In this document: positions 1-8,530 of the stretch, piece by piece
How positions within the stretch are numbered: position 1 is the stretch's first letter
Layout: every line of letters starts with the position of its first letter
Origin: Acidimicrobiales bacterium
Lineage (GTDB): Bacteria > Actinomycetota > Acidimicrobiia > Acidimicrobiales > SZUA-35
DNA length: 64,000 bases
Direction: 5' to 3'
NCBI GenBank assembly: GCA_020629155.1
Contig: JAHDDW010000014.1
Span: 1 to 64,000 of the forward strand
The notes under the pieces: generated by a model
The model's input: only the letters and a program-made list of their open reading frames with translations
Databases searched by the model: none
What the model was told of the DNA's origin: nothing
Made by a program: the position numbers and the translations under genes

Positions 1-330
<330 letters not shown>

Positions 331-453
331 ATTACTTGCACTTTGCAATAACACATGGGTTTATATTTCAGCTCGTGCTCGCTATTCAGTTATTAAAAAC
401 ATAGATAATTCGACATATCTATTCCAACCTTTCATGGTTCGGATAGAGTCACA

Positions 454-574
454 TAGTTTCGGTGGCGATTGCGAAGGGGTCACACCTGTTCCCATCCCGA
501 ACACAGAAGTTAAGCCCTTCAGCGCCGATGGTACTTGGTTAGAGATGGCCTGGGAGAGTAGGACGCCGCCGGAT
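454..574 (+). rRNA. rrf: 5S ribosomal RNA
   Basis: The segment has the conserved 5S core CCCATCCCGAACACAGAAG, the block CAGCGCCGATGGTA, and the closing GGGAGAGTAGGACGCCGCC. The two ends (TTTCGGTGGCG and CGCCGCCGGAT) can pair as helix I. Length is close to the usual 117-120 nt; exact ends are estimated. It lies about 125 bases after the 23S gene and just before a strong terminator. Confidence 0.95.
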
Positions 575-580
575 TTCTTA

Positions 581-613
581 AAAGAATCCACCCTTATTGA
601 GGGTGGATTCTTT
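581..613 (+). terminator. rRNA operon terminator
   Basis: A perfect 13-bp inverted repeat (AAAGAATCCACCC and its complement) with a 7-base loop begins a few bases after the 5S gene and is followed by TGCGTTTTGC. Position and strength fit an intrinsic terminator of the rRNA operon. Confidence 0.88.
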
Positions 614-666
614 GCGTTTTGCTAGCTGCTAGTGGCGTGTCGTTTAATTAATCGACGTCGCCATTC

Positions 667-683
667 AGACGACACACCACTAG
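667..683 (+). repeat. Short dispersed repeat, copy 1
   Basis: The 17 bases AGACGACACACCACTAG occur again at 9777-9793. The copy here also forms an imperfect inverted repeat with CTAGTGGCGTGTCGT about 40 bases upstream. Its last bases overlap the proposed -10 box TAGAGT (681-686) of the ferrochelatase gene. It could be the end of a very small mobile or regulatory element; this is inference. Confidence 0.55.
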
Positions 684-692
684 AGTGGCAGC

Positions 693-1691
693 GTGGAAAT
701 TCCCTATGACAGTATTCTTCTTTTTTCGTTTGGCGGCCCTGAAGGTATGGACGATGTTCTGCCTTTCCTTCGTAACGTTGTCAAAGGTCGTAACGTGCCC
801 GATGCTAGGCTGCAGTCAGTGGTCAAACAGTATGAACTGTTCGACGGGGTTTCTCCGCTCAACGATCAATGCCGTGCACTCAAAAAGGCGCTAGAGCAAG
901 AACTAGCCTCAGCTGAGATCAATCTGCCTGTGTATTGGGGTAATCGTAATTGGCATCCGTTCCTTGCTGATGCAGTCGAACAGATGCAGTCGGACGGCAA
1001 AAAGAATGCCTTAGTTTTCGTAACGTCGGCGTTTAGCTCCTATTCAGGCTGTCGTCAATATCGGCAGAACTTAGCTGAAGCTATGGAACTGGCTAGCGAT
1101 ATAAACTTGCAAAAGCTTCGCCTGTTCTACAATCATCCAGGTTTTATAGAGCCCCTTGCCGAGAATCTACGAAACTGCAGTAACAAAGCATCGCAAGACG
1201 CACAGATTGTTTTCACTGCTCATTCGATACCACTATCGATGGCAGCTGTAAGCAATTATGAAGAACAACTTAACGAGGCTGCTTCACTTGTGATGGATGC
1301 TGCAGGACTCCAAAGCCGACCTTTTGCTTTGGTCTTTCAGAGTCGCAGCGGGCCACCTCATATTCCATGGTTAGAGCCCGATATTGTTGACCATCTTACT
1401 GCAATGAAAGAGAGTGGATTGTCGTCAGCGGTTGTTGTTCCTTTGGGCTTCACAAGTGACCATATGGAAGTGCTCTTTGATCTAGACACACAAGCAGCGC
1501 AAACTGCAGCAAAACTAGATATCGAGTTTGTGCGTGTGCCTACAGTCGGAACTGCTCCACGTTATGTGGCAATGATTCGTGAGCTAATCGAAGAACAACT
1601 ACACGGGACACAGCCACTGGCAGTAGGATCGCTAGGCCCCTGGCCAGACCAATGCCCAGAAGGTCATTGTCTTGTCAAAGAAAAAATGTGA
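693..1691 (+). CDS. hemH: Ferrochelatase (coproporphyrin ferrochelatase type)
   Basis: Inserts Fe2+ into coproporphyrin or protoporphyrin at a late step of haem synthesis. Length (332 aa) is normal. The N-terminal FGGPEG motif, the metal-binding His in FTAHSIP (about residue 177) and GFTSDHMEVLFDLD are visible. Cys120 (in YSGCRQY) and C-terminal Cys321 and Cys326 (CPEGHC) fit the [2Fe-2S] cluster found in actinobacterial ferrochelatases; a fourth ligand was not assigned. The start is GTG at 693, chosen because a TAGAGT box ends 6 bases before it, the spacing expected for a leaderless transcript. Its stop lies one base from the stop of the convergent small membrane-protein gene. Confidence 0.95.
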   Translation: MEIPYDSILLFSFGGPEGMDDVLPFLRNVVKGRNVPDARLQSVVKQYELFDGVSPLNDQCRALKKALEQELASAEINLPVYWGNRNWHPFLADAVEQMQSDGKKNALVFVTSAFSSYSGCRQYRQNLAEAMELASDINLQKLRLFYNHPGFIEPLAENLRNCSNKASQDAQIVFTAHSIPLSMAAVSNYEEQLNEAASLVMDAAGLQSRPFALVFQSRSGPPHIPWLEPDIVDHLTAMKESGLSSAVVVPLGFTSDHMEVLFDLDTQAAQTAAKLDIEFVRVPTVGTAPRYVAMIRELIEEQLHGTQPLAVGSLGPWPDQCPEGHCLVKEKM

Positions 1692-1692
1692 G

Positions 1693-1935
1693 CTAGAACG
1701 CCTCGACGATGAGTACAGCAAAGGCGAGTAGGATAGGCAGACCGAAAGCGATAAAGATAATGATTCTCGCACGCCGCCGAGCTTGGCTCGAACCGTTAGC
1801 GTTTGCATAGGCCAGGCCCCTAGCCGCAGCTACTTCTGGGGCGGTGTAGTCAAATTGGTCATCATGAGTCGTAACGTTTTCTGTATAGGCTAAGGAATTA
1901 GATTCTTGTAATTCTGGCACAGCAACCACTTTCAT
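1693..1935 (-). CDS. Small C-terminally anchored membrane protein, unknown function
   Basis: Not recognised. The most likely start is the ATG at 1935, giving 80 aa; the reading frame is open further upstream, but that stretch overlaps the promoter region of the divergent TPR gene. The protein has a soluble, mildly acidic N-terminus, then a basic cluster (ARRRAR) and one hydrophobic segment of about 22 residues ending IVEAF at the C-terminus. The topology fits a single-pass tail-anchored protein with the N-terminus in the cytoplasm. Convergent with hemH and divergent from the TPR gene. Confidence 0.6.
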   Translation of the reverse strand: MKVVAVPELQESNSLAYTENVTTHDDQFDYTAPEVAAARGLAYANANGSSQARRRARIIIFIAFGLPILLAFAVLIVEAF

Positions 1936-2031
1936 AGACAAGCTTGTATTTTTTAGTATAGGTTGCGAGAGTAATAAAAGAGATCGCCTGTTGTCGTATC
2001 TCACCGGTTGCGCCCTACACTTGACGTTCGT

Positions 2032-2694
2032 ATGGCGACACAGCAACGACCTAAAAAAAAGTCTAGAAAAAGAAACTCTGCATCTGATAGTGTTAGGTTC
2101 GGTTCAGTGTCTGCTGCGACGAACAAGAAGCTGCAAGAGCGCCTTGCTTCAGCAGCGAATGCTTTCCAAGCAGAACGATTCGACGAAGCTGATCGTATGC
2201 TTCAATCAATAACTAAAATAGCGCCTGGTGTTGCTGAAGTGCACGAGCTGCAAGGTTTGACGTATTATCGAATGGGTAAATGGGTAAAAGCTATTGCCGA
2301 GTTTGAAGCGTTTGGCAAGCTGACAGGCTCAGTTGAGCAGCATCCCGTCTGGGCTGACTGTTGCCGTGCGTTAAAACGGTGGAACGAAATGGACCGTCTT
2401 TGGAAAGAACTTGGCGCTGTGTCACCAGGCCCTGAACTTGTTGAAGAAGGCCGGATTGTGCAAGCCGGTTCGTTGGCCGATCGCGACCGTTTGCGAGACG
2501 CCATCCGATTCTTAGAAAAGGCTCCTTCGCCTAAGAAATCACCGTCGGTCTATCATCTGCGACGATGGTACGTTTTGGGTGACTTGTATGAACGTGCTGG
2601 AGATAACCCGAAGGCAAGAAGAATATTTAGCCAAATTATAAAAAATGATCCGCAGTTTGGTGATGCTAGCGAACGTCTCGCAGCTTTGGGTTAG
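2032..2694 (+). CDS. Tetratricopeptide-repeat protein
   Basis: A 220-aa soluble protein with a very basic N-terminus (RPKKKSRKR) followed by helical repeats. Two TPR-like units are readable: around residues 40-100 (AFQAERFDEADRML, LTYYRMGKWVKAIAEFE) and 180-215 (LGDLYERAGDNPKARRIF). TPRs mediate protein contacts; the partner is unknown. The ATG at 2032 is preferred over an in-frame TTG at 2008 because it begins MATQQRPKKK and follows a TACACT box (2016-2021) by 10 bases, giving a very short or absent leader. Confidence 0.75.
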   Translation: MATQQRPKKKSRKRNSASDSVRFGSVSAATNKKLQERLASAANAFQAERFDEADRMLQSITKIAPGVAEVHELQGLTYYRMGKWVKAIAEFEAFGKLTGSVEQHPVWADCCRALKRWNEMDRLWKELGAVSPGPELVEEGRIVQAGSLADRDRLRDAIRFLEKAPSPKKSPSVYHLRRWYVLGDLYERAGDNPKARRIFSQIIKNDPQFGDASERLAALG

Positions 2695-2714
2695 AGCCTG
2701 CTAGGATTGTGGCT

Positions 2715-3779
2715 ATGAACCATTCTTTCAGCCCAGGTGTCCTCACGGGACAAGAAGTTTCCGACATGTTTGCTTTTGCGCAAGCGAATAGTTTCGCGCT
2801 TCCAGCCGCTAACTGCGTCGGTACTAACTCGATTAACGCTGTTCTAGAGACAGCTGCTAAGTTGAACTCGCCTGTTGTTATTCAATTTTCAAACAGCGGC
2901 GCACATTTTTTTGCTGGCAAAAGTTTAGAAACCCAGCAAGGCACCATCGCAGGAGCGATCGCAGGGGCACGTCATGTGCACACCTTGGCAGAGTCTTACG
3001 GCGTCAGCGTTATTTTGCACACTGACCACGCAGCTAAAAAATTATTGTGGTGGATCGACGGTTTGTTAGAAGCTGGAGAAGCGCATTACGAAAAAACAGG
3101 TAAGCCGCTTTTTAGTTCTCACATGCTTGACTTAAGTGCTGAAACCATGGAGGAGAACCTTTCAATCTGTGAAAAATACCTTAAACGCATGGCTGCTATA
3201 GACATGACGCTCGAAATTGAATTGGGGATAACAGGCGGCGAAGAAGACGGCGTTGATAACTCGGATGCGAAACCAGAAGATTTGTACTCCAAACCAGAGG
3301 AAGTAGCGGAGGCCTACGAGCGGTTACGCACTATTAGCGACCGCTTCACCGTCGCTGCTGCGTTTGGTAATGTGCATGGCGTGTACAAGCCAGGCAACGT
3401 TACGCTGACCCCGTCGATTCTTGACGAGGCGCAAAAACATATCGAAGCGAAGTTCTCGACTGAAACAAACCCAGTTAATTTTGTTTTTCATGGTGGGTCA
3501 GGTTCGACGGCTGCTGAGATCAAAGAAGCCATTAGCTATGGTGTCGTGAAAATGAACATTGACACTGATTTGCAGTGGGCGTTCTGGGATGGAATCAGAA
3601 ACTACGAGGCTTCTAATCGCGACTATCTACAAGCACAGATCGGCAATCCCGATGGCGCTGACGCTCCGAACAAAAAGAAATACGACCCGCGTGTTTGGCT
3701 GCGTGAAGGCGAGCAAAGTTTCGTTACCCGTTTAACGCAAGCGTTTGAAGAGCTAAATAACGTCGGCACGCTTAGCTAA
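2715..3779 (+). CDS. fbaA: Class II fructose-1,6-bisphosphate aldolase
   Basis: Zinc-dependent cleavage of fructose-1,6-bisphosphate to dihydroxyacetone phosphate and glyceraldehyde-3-phosphate in glycolysis and gluconeogenesis, in the cytoplasm. The 354-aa length and sequence match the class IIA (E. coli FbaA-like) group. The zinc/active-site segment HTDHAAKK lies near residues 97-104, the acidic metal ligands sit in ELGITGGEEDG, and the phosphate-binding FHGGSGS loop and KMNIDTD follow. Start chosen at ATG 2715 rather than GTG 2709 because TAGGAT (2702-2707) ends 7 bases before it, implying a leaderless mRNA. Confidence 0.96.
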   Translation: MNHSFSPGVLTGQEVSDMFAFAQANSFALPAANCVGTNSINAVLETAAKLNSPVVIQFSNSGAHFFAGKSLETQQGTIAGAIAGARHVHTLAESYGVSVILHTDHAAKKLLWWIDGLLEAGEAHYEKTGKPLFSSHMLDLSAETMEENLSICEKYLKRMAAIDMTLEIELGITGGEEDGVDNSDAKPEDLYSKPEEVAEAYERLRTISDRFTVAAAFGNVHGVYKPGNVTLTPSILDEAQKHIEAKFSTETNPVNFVFHGGSGSTAAEIKEAISYGVVKMNIDTDLQWAFWDGIRNYEASNRDYLQAQIGNPDGADAPNKKKYDPRVWLREGEQSFVTRLTQAFEELNNVGTLS

Positions 3780-3859
3780 GCGATGTTTCGTTATTGCGTT
3801 TTGTCTGTTGATAAACAGCTTCGGCGCATGCATGTTTTCCAGTTCAGTAGCTACTAGAT

Positions 3860-4657
3860 ATGCGTCGGCGTTTAGATTCAGAAATGGTTCGTCGTGGCCT
3901 TGTCGATACTTGTGCCGAGGCGCAGCGATTGATTGAAAATCATGTCGTGTTGATAGATGGTGCGGTGGCTTCTAAAGCTTCGTCCCAAGTCGCGTCGCAT
4001 CAAAATGTGTTGCTTAGCGCTCCGAAACCTCGGTTTGTGAGTAGGGCAGGCGCAAAGCTGCAAGGAGCGTTGCAAGCGTTTTCTATTGACCCGACAGCGA
4101 TGAGATGCCTTGACGTCGGGTCTTCGACAGGCGGTTTCACCGACTGTCTTTTGCAAGCAGGTGCTTCACAGGTGACAGCCGTTGATGTCGGCACCCATCA
4201 GCTGCATGAGCGGCTACGTGGCGATAGGCGAGTCAGCCTGTTTGAGCAAACCGATATTCGTTCGTTTGTCATCGATGAGCGTTTTGATCTGATTGTTAGT
4301 GACGTGTCATTTATCTCACTGCGGTTTGTTTTTCCAAAGATGGCTCAGCTGTTGGAAGCATCGGGGGCTATTGTTTGCCTAGTGAAACCTCAATTCGAAG
4401 CCGATAAACAAGAGGCCTCAAAAGGAAAGGGTGTGATTACTGACCCAATAGTTTGGCTGCGTATCCTTGAAGAAGTTCTCGCCGAAGCAGAACAATGTTC
4501 GCTCAGCGTCGCTGGTCTTGCCCCTTCGGTCGTTAAAGGCACAAAAGGTAACGTCGAGTTCGTCTTGCATCTACGGGCTGCAGGCAACATCGACGGCTTG
4601 GTAGATCAGTCATTGTTGATAGAGTCGTGTTTGCAAGCGGTCGACAAAAGCTTGTGA
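3860..4657 (+). CDS. tlyA: TlyA family rRNA 2'-O-methyltransferase / haemolysin-like protein
   Basis: TlyA enzymes methylate ribose 2'-OH groups of 16S and 23S rRNA cytidines using S-adenosylmethionine. The first 60 residues form an S4 RNA-binding domain (MRRRLDSEMVRRGLVDTCAEA). The rest is an FtsJ/RrmJ-like methyltransferase: SAM-binding DVGSSTGGFTDCLLQAG near residue 85, LIVSDVSFISLR, LVKPQFEA and GNVEF supply the K-D-K-E catalytic set. Length (265 aa) is typical. The next gene, nadK, starts only 9 bases after its stop, and tlyA-nadK-recN order is common in Actinomycetota, so these probably share transcription. Confidence 0.93.
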   Translation: MRRRLDSEMVRRGLVDTCAEAQRLIENHVVLIDGAVASKASSQVASHQNVLLSAPKPRFVSRAGAKLQGALQAFSIDPTAMRCLDVGSSTGGFTDCLLQAGASQVTAVDVGTHQLHERLRGDRRVSLFEQTDIRSFVIDERFDLIVSDVSFISLRFVFPKMAQLLEASGAIVCLVKPQFEADKQEASKGKGVITDPIVWLRILEEVLAEAEQCSLSVAGLAPSVVKGTKGNVEFVLHLRAAGNIDGLVDQSLLIESCLQAVDKSL

Positions 4658-4665
4658 GGAGCAGT

Positions 4666-5517
4666 ATGAAAAAGCTAGGGATAGTAGTGCACTGGCATCG
4701 AGCCGAGGCATTGGAAGTAGCTGCCAAAGCATTGGTGTGGGCAGAAGGTAAGGTTTTGGTTGCGTTGCCGCCTCGTGACGCTGAACTTTTAGACAGAGAC
4801 GATCTCGCAGTTGACGAGAAGGTGTTTGCATCTGAGATAGATTGCTGCCTCAGCCTTGGCGGCGACGGAACTATTTTGCGTAGTGCCGCGTTGCTTGCTC
4901 CTCATGAAGTGCCAATCATCGGTGTGAACGGTGGCAGACTTGGCTATCTCGCAGAAGATGATCCAGCGAATTTGCAGCAAATTCTCAACGGCTGGCTTGC
5001 AGACTCGTTAGTGCCGCAAGAGCGAATGATGCTTGCGGCCCGGGTCGAAGGTGAGACTCCATGGAAAGGCTACGCTTTAAACGAAGCGGTGTTGTATCGC
5101 AGCGAAAGTGGCAGGTCGATGAGCTTGTCGGCAGCTATAGCTGGTAAATCGTTTTTGCGGTATATGGCAGATGGAGTCATCTTGGCAACACCAACAGGCA
5201 GCACAGCGTACTCGCTTTCAGCTGGTGGTCCAGTTGTTGAACCCAACTTTGAAGCGCTTGTTTTGACTCCTGTGGCTGCGCATACGGCTTTTAATCGTTC
5301 GTTGGTGTTAGCGCCGACGACAGAGGTGGCGTTAACTGTTGAGGGGTATCGTCCAGCAGTGCTTTCGCTCGATGGAAGAACGGCGTTGGACCTTGAACCT
5401 GGCCAAACAGTTATTTGCAAAGCTGCTGATCATAAAGTTAAATTTTTGCGCTACAACCCTAAAGATTTTCACGCTGTTCTGAAAGATAAATTTGGGCTAA
5501 AAGACCCAGCAACATAA
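4666..5517 (+). CDS. nadK: NAD kinase
   Basis: Phosphorylates NAD+ to NADP+ using ATP or polyphosphate. The ATP-cone motif LSLGGDGTILR, GVNGGRLGYLAE and the glycine/serine-rich TPTGSTAYSLSAGGP loop are all present. ATG 4666 is the right start: it has a GAGGAG ribosome-binding site 5-10 bases upstream, and the predicted protein (283 aa) then begins MKKLGIVVHW as in homologues, whereas the open frame reaches back into tlyA. It follows tlyA by 8 bases and very likely is co-transcribed. Confidence 0.95.
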   Translation: MKKLGIVVHWHRAEALEVAAKALVWAEGKVLVALPPRDAELLDRDDLAVDEKVFASEIDCCLSLGGDGTILRSAALLAPHEVPIIGVNGGRLGYLAEDDPANLQQILNGWLADSLVPQERMMLAARVEGETPWKGYALNEAVLYRSESGRSMSLSAAIAGKSFLRYMADGVILATPTGSTAYSLSAGGPVVEPNFEALVLTPVAAHTAFNRSLVLAPTTEVALTVEGYRPAVLSLDGRTALDLEPGQTVICKAADHKVKFLRYNPKDFHAVLKDKFGLKDPAT

Positions 5518-5660
5518 AGGCGTCTCCATTTTCGCTCCGCTTAGGGTGTTTGCGCGCAGCTTTAGTAGAGAATTTGTGGTCATTACTAGGCAATACATCT
5601 GTGTGTTGTTGCATCTTGAACCTGTGGTGCGGTACTCTAAATAGATGGGAGGCGTTAGTA

Positions 5661-6803
5661 ATGGAAACAAAAAAACCTGGTATGGGGTTTATCTATGGCT
5701 TGTCAATGGCGCTACTTCTTGTCGTTGTTATAGGTTTTGCTATTGTCTCGCAAAGTAAAAAAGAAGATACGACAAGGTCGGAAGCTGCGCGGGTAACGAC
5801 TTTGACCACCCAACAATTGTTTGCTCTTGATGAAAACGTTGCGCCGCAAACGCCTGTGACTGAACCACAAGCGCTGCCGCCTGTATCTTCGGAAACGACT
5901 ACGACTGTCTCGGCGCCTGCTCCAGTAAAAGCTGCGCCAGCGCCAGTTCCTGTGCAAGAGTTGGCGGCAAATACTTTACCAGCTACTCCTGCGATTGCGA
6001 CGTCGACGACGCAGCCGCCAGTTAAAGTGCAGATGCGTGATGGCGATTTCAAACTGTTCACTGGGGAGCAAGGGCAGGTAATAATCGAAGGCGCTATAGA
6101 AAATTGTGCAGCTATAGACGATTTAGTTTTTTATTACCGCATTGAGCTGCAAGAGACGGCCGTTGCGTTTGATTGCAGTTTAGGTGTGGCCAGCATCTAT
6201 GAACCGATTAATGGTGTTAATCTTAGCGAGAGAATTAAAGTCGATGTAGGTATACGGTCAGTATCAGAACCAGATATTGACTCGTCATTGCGTTTAGAAG
6301 TCGATTCGAACTACAGTAACCCTTTCCCGGCTATCCCCGCTAATTCAGGTGAGGGTAGAAGAATCATTTATGACAATCCAAATCAACGTGTCTGGATGGT
6401 TGGCGAAAATAACTTTGTGTATGATTCGTATCTTGTTTCAGGAAAAAAAGACACCCCCAAGCCAGGAACTTATTCTGTGTTTTCTAAGTCGGAGAGAGCA
6501 TATTCTAGTGCCCCTGATGCGTGTAAAGGCCTGCCAGCTAGTGAATGGCCTACATGCGCTGCGAAAGAAACAATTTATATGAGTCATATGGTGCGATTTG
6601 TGCGTCCAGACCCAAGCATTGAAGGCGACCTAGCTATTGGTTTTCATGGGATTCCTGTTGACCCAACGAAAAAAGGCGCTCCTTTGCAGACTGAGGCTGA
6701 GCTTGGCAAGTTTCTTTCAGCTGGGTGTGTTCGTCAGAACGATCATACAGCGAAAAAGCTTTTCGATTGGGCTGAAGTAGGCACGACTGTCGTAGTGTTG
6801 TAA
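5661..6803 (+). CDS. Membrane-anchored L,D-transpeptidase (YkuD domain)
   Basis: L,D-transpeptidases crosslink peptidoglycan stem peptides (3-3 links) or attach proteins outside the membrane. This 380-aa protein has a short cytoplasmic N-terminus, one transmembrane segment (about residues 12-33), a Pro/Thr/Ala-rich linker (about 45-130), a middle region of unclear fold, and a C-terminal YkuD domain with HGIPVD and the catalytic SAGCVRQND. The start at ATG 5661 has a GGGAGG site upstream; the open frame extends further back without similarity. It interrupts the usual nadK-recN neighbourhood. Substrate specificity cannot be read from sequence. Confidence 0.88.
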   Translation: METKKPGMGFIYGLSMALLLVVVIGFAIVSQSKKEDTTRSEAARVTTLTTQQLFALDENVAPQTPVTEPQALPPVSSETTTTVSAPAPVKAAPAPVPVQELAANTLPATPAIATSTTQPPVKVQMRDGDFKLFTGEQGQVIIEGAIENCAAIDDLVFYYRIELQETAVAFDCSLGVASIYEPINGVNLSERIKVDVGIRSVSEPDIDSSLRLEVDSNYSNPFPAIPANSGEGRRIIYDNPNQRVWMVGENNFVYDSYLVSGKKDTPKPGTYSVFSKSERAYSSAPDACKGLPASEWPTCAAKETIYMSHMVRFVRPDPSIEGDLAIGFHGIPVDPTKKGAPLQTEAELGKFLSAGCVRQNDHTAKKLFDWAEVGTTVVVL

Positions 6804-6805
6804 AG

Positions 6806-6819
6806 CGAACATTTGTTAG
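6806..6819 (+). promoter_or_regulatory. Candidate LexA (SOS) box upstream of recN
   Basis: CGAACATTTGTTAG resembles the Gram-positive/actinobacterial SOS operator CGAAC-N4-GTTCG with one half-site mismatch. It lies 41 bases before the -10 box of recN, a gene induced by DNA damage in many bacteria. This is a near-consensus match only, and no LexA gene is in the window. Confidence 0.4.
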
Positions 6820-6873
6820 CTTTTTGGAACGCTTGAGTGGTTTGCGGATCGGTGCACTAGTAGACTAAGCTCC

Positions 6874-8475
6874 ATGTTGCTTGAACTTTCGGTGAAAGAT
6901 TTAGGTGTTATTGATTCACTTGTTTTAGAGTTGCCGCTTGGCATGATTGCGTTAACAGGTGAAACAGGCGCAGGAAAAACGTTGCTTGTAGATGCGATTT
7001 CATTGTTGGTTGGCGGTAGAGCTGACCCCAAAATGGTCCGTCCAGGGGCGAAGGAAGCAAGCATTGATGGTCGGTTCGAGCTTCATGGCCAAGAAATTAT
7101 TCTCACTAGGGTTGTGTCGGCCGCTGGTCGTTCAAAAGCCTATATTGATGGTCGCCCAGCGACAGTAACAGCTGTCGCCGAGGTTGGCGCGTCGTTGCTT
7201 GATCTCCATGGGCAGCACACGCATCAGTCGCTGCTTGGCGCTGGGGCACAACGAGAGTCGCTTGACCAGTTTGCGAACATTGATCTTGCACCGCTTTTAG
7301 AGGCGAAACAAACCTTAACTGACATCGCAAATCGGTTAGAAGCGATGGGTGGCGATGAACGAACACGCGCTCGTGAGCTTGACCTTGTCCGCTACCAGGT
7401 GACCGAACTGGAAGATGCGGCGATAAAAGAGGTCGATGAGCTTGATTCTTTAGCGCAAGCAGAAGATGAGTTGGCGCACGCTGTGACGCATCAAGAGATT
7501 GCGACGCAAGCGCTGCATTCTTTAGTTGGAGAAGACAACGTTGACGAAAAAGCGTTGCGTGATTTGTTGGCTCAGTGTATGGAGCAAATGACCGATGTGT
7601 CCTTGTTTGCTACGGTGCAGAGCCGTTTGGAAAGCCTTGTCTCTGAGCTTGATGACGTGGGCGACGAGTTGCGATCTATTAGCGCTAACATTGAACAAGA
7701 TCCGCAGAAACTTGAAGAGATCCAGACTCGGCGGCGTTTGCTGCGAGAGCTGTGTCGCAAATATGGCGATGATTTACCTGCGGTTGTGGCTGAACGTGAC
7801 CGTTTGCAGAACCGGTTGCGTGAGCTTGAAGATTTTGATGTGCTCGCCGCTGAACTTGACCAGCAGCAAAAAGCCGCGAATGTGGCATTAGGCGAGGCTC
7901 AGCAAAAGGTTCGAGCTGCTCGTGAAGCCGCTGCGCCGCAACTTGCCCAAGCGATAGAGGCCCGGTTGCCTGAGCTTGCCATGGGCAAGGCAAAGGTCGC
8001 GATAGAAGTAGCAGGTGACGCTGGTGAAGAAGTCAGCTATTTGCTTTCTGCAAACCCTGGGTCGCCGCTTCTGCCGTTAGCTAAGGTTGCTTCTGGCGGA
8101 GAGCTAGCTCGCACAATGTTGGCGCTTCGTTCAGTTCTGTCGCATTCGCCTCCTGTCCTTATTTTTGATGAGGTTGATGCTGGTATCGGCGGCGAAACTG
8201 GTTTTGCTGTTGGTCGTTCATTAGCAAATCTGGGTGATAAACATCAGGTTTTTGTTGTTTCTCATCTCCCGCAAGTCGCAGCGTTTGCTGATGCACATCT
8301 GTATGTTGAGAAGAAGCAAGGGGAGGCAGAAACAGTTTCTAACGCCAGGCTTCTTTCTGATGACCAGCGAGTGCGAGAAGTGGCTCGGATGCTTTCTGGC
8401 CAGCCTGATTCTGCGTCGGCGCAGACACACGCAAAAGAGCTGCTTGCTTCTGCGCAGGCAGCAAAAAATGGGTAG
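6874..8475 (+). CDS. recN: DNA repair protein RecN
   Basis: SMC-like ATPase that tethers broken DNA ends during double-strand break repair. At 533 aa it is close to normal length. Walker A is GETGAGKT near residue 30; the Q-loop region LLDLHGQHTHQSLL, a central coiled coil (about 150-370), the signature ASGGELARTMLALR and Walker B VLIFDEVDAGIGGE are in order, followed by VVSHLPQVA. The ATG at 6874 is preceded by TAGACT (6861-6866) with a 7-base spacer, so translation is probably leaderless. A possible SOS box lies further upstream. Confidence 0.97.
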   Translation: MLLELSVKDLGVIDSLVLELPLGMIALTGETGAGKTLLVDAISLLVGGRADPKMVRPGAKEASIDGRFELHGQEIILTRVVSAAGRSKAYIDGRPATVTAVAEVGASLLDLHGQHTHQSLLGAGAQRESLDQFANIDLAPLLEAKQTLTDIANRLEAMGGDERTRARELDLVRYQVTELEDAAIKEVDELDSLAQAEDELAHAVTHQEIATQALHSLVGEDNVDEKALRDLLAQCMEQMTDVSLFATVQSRLESLVSELDDVGDELRSISANIEQDPQKLEEIQTRRRLLRELCRKYGDDLPAVVAERDRLQNRLRELEDFDVLAAELDQQQKAANVALGEAQQKVRAAREAAAPQLAQAIEARLPELAMGKAKVAIEVAGDAGEEVSYLLSANPGSPLLPLAKVASGGELARTMLALRSVLSHSPPVLIFDEVDAGIGGETGFAVGRSLANLGDKHQVFVVSHLPQVAAFADAHLYVEKKQGEAETVSNARLLSDDQRVREVARMLSGQPDSASAQTHAKELLASAQAAKNG

Positions 8476-8530
8476 CTGCACGTTTCATAGCTGATATATC
8501 ATCGCAGAACAAATACGATACGATACTTTT

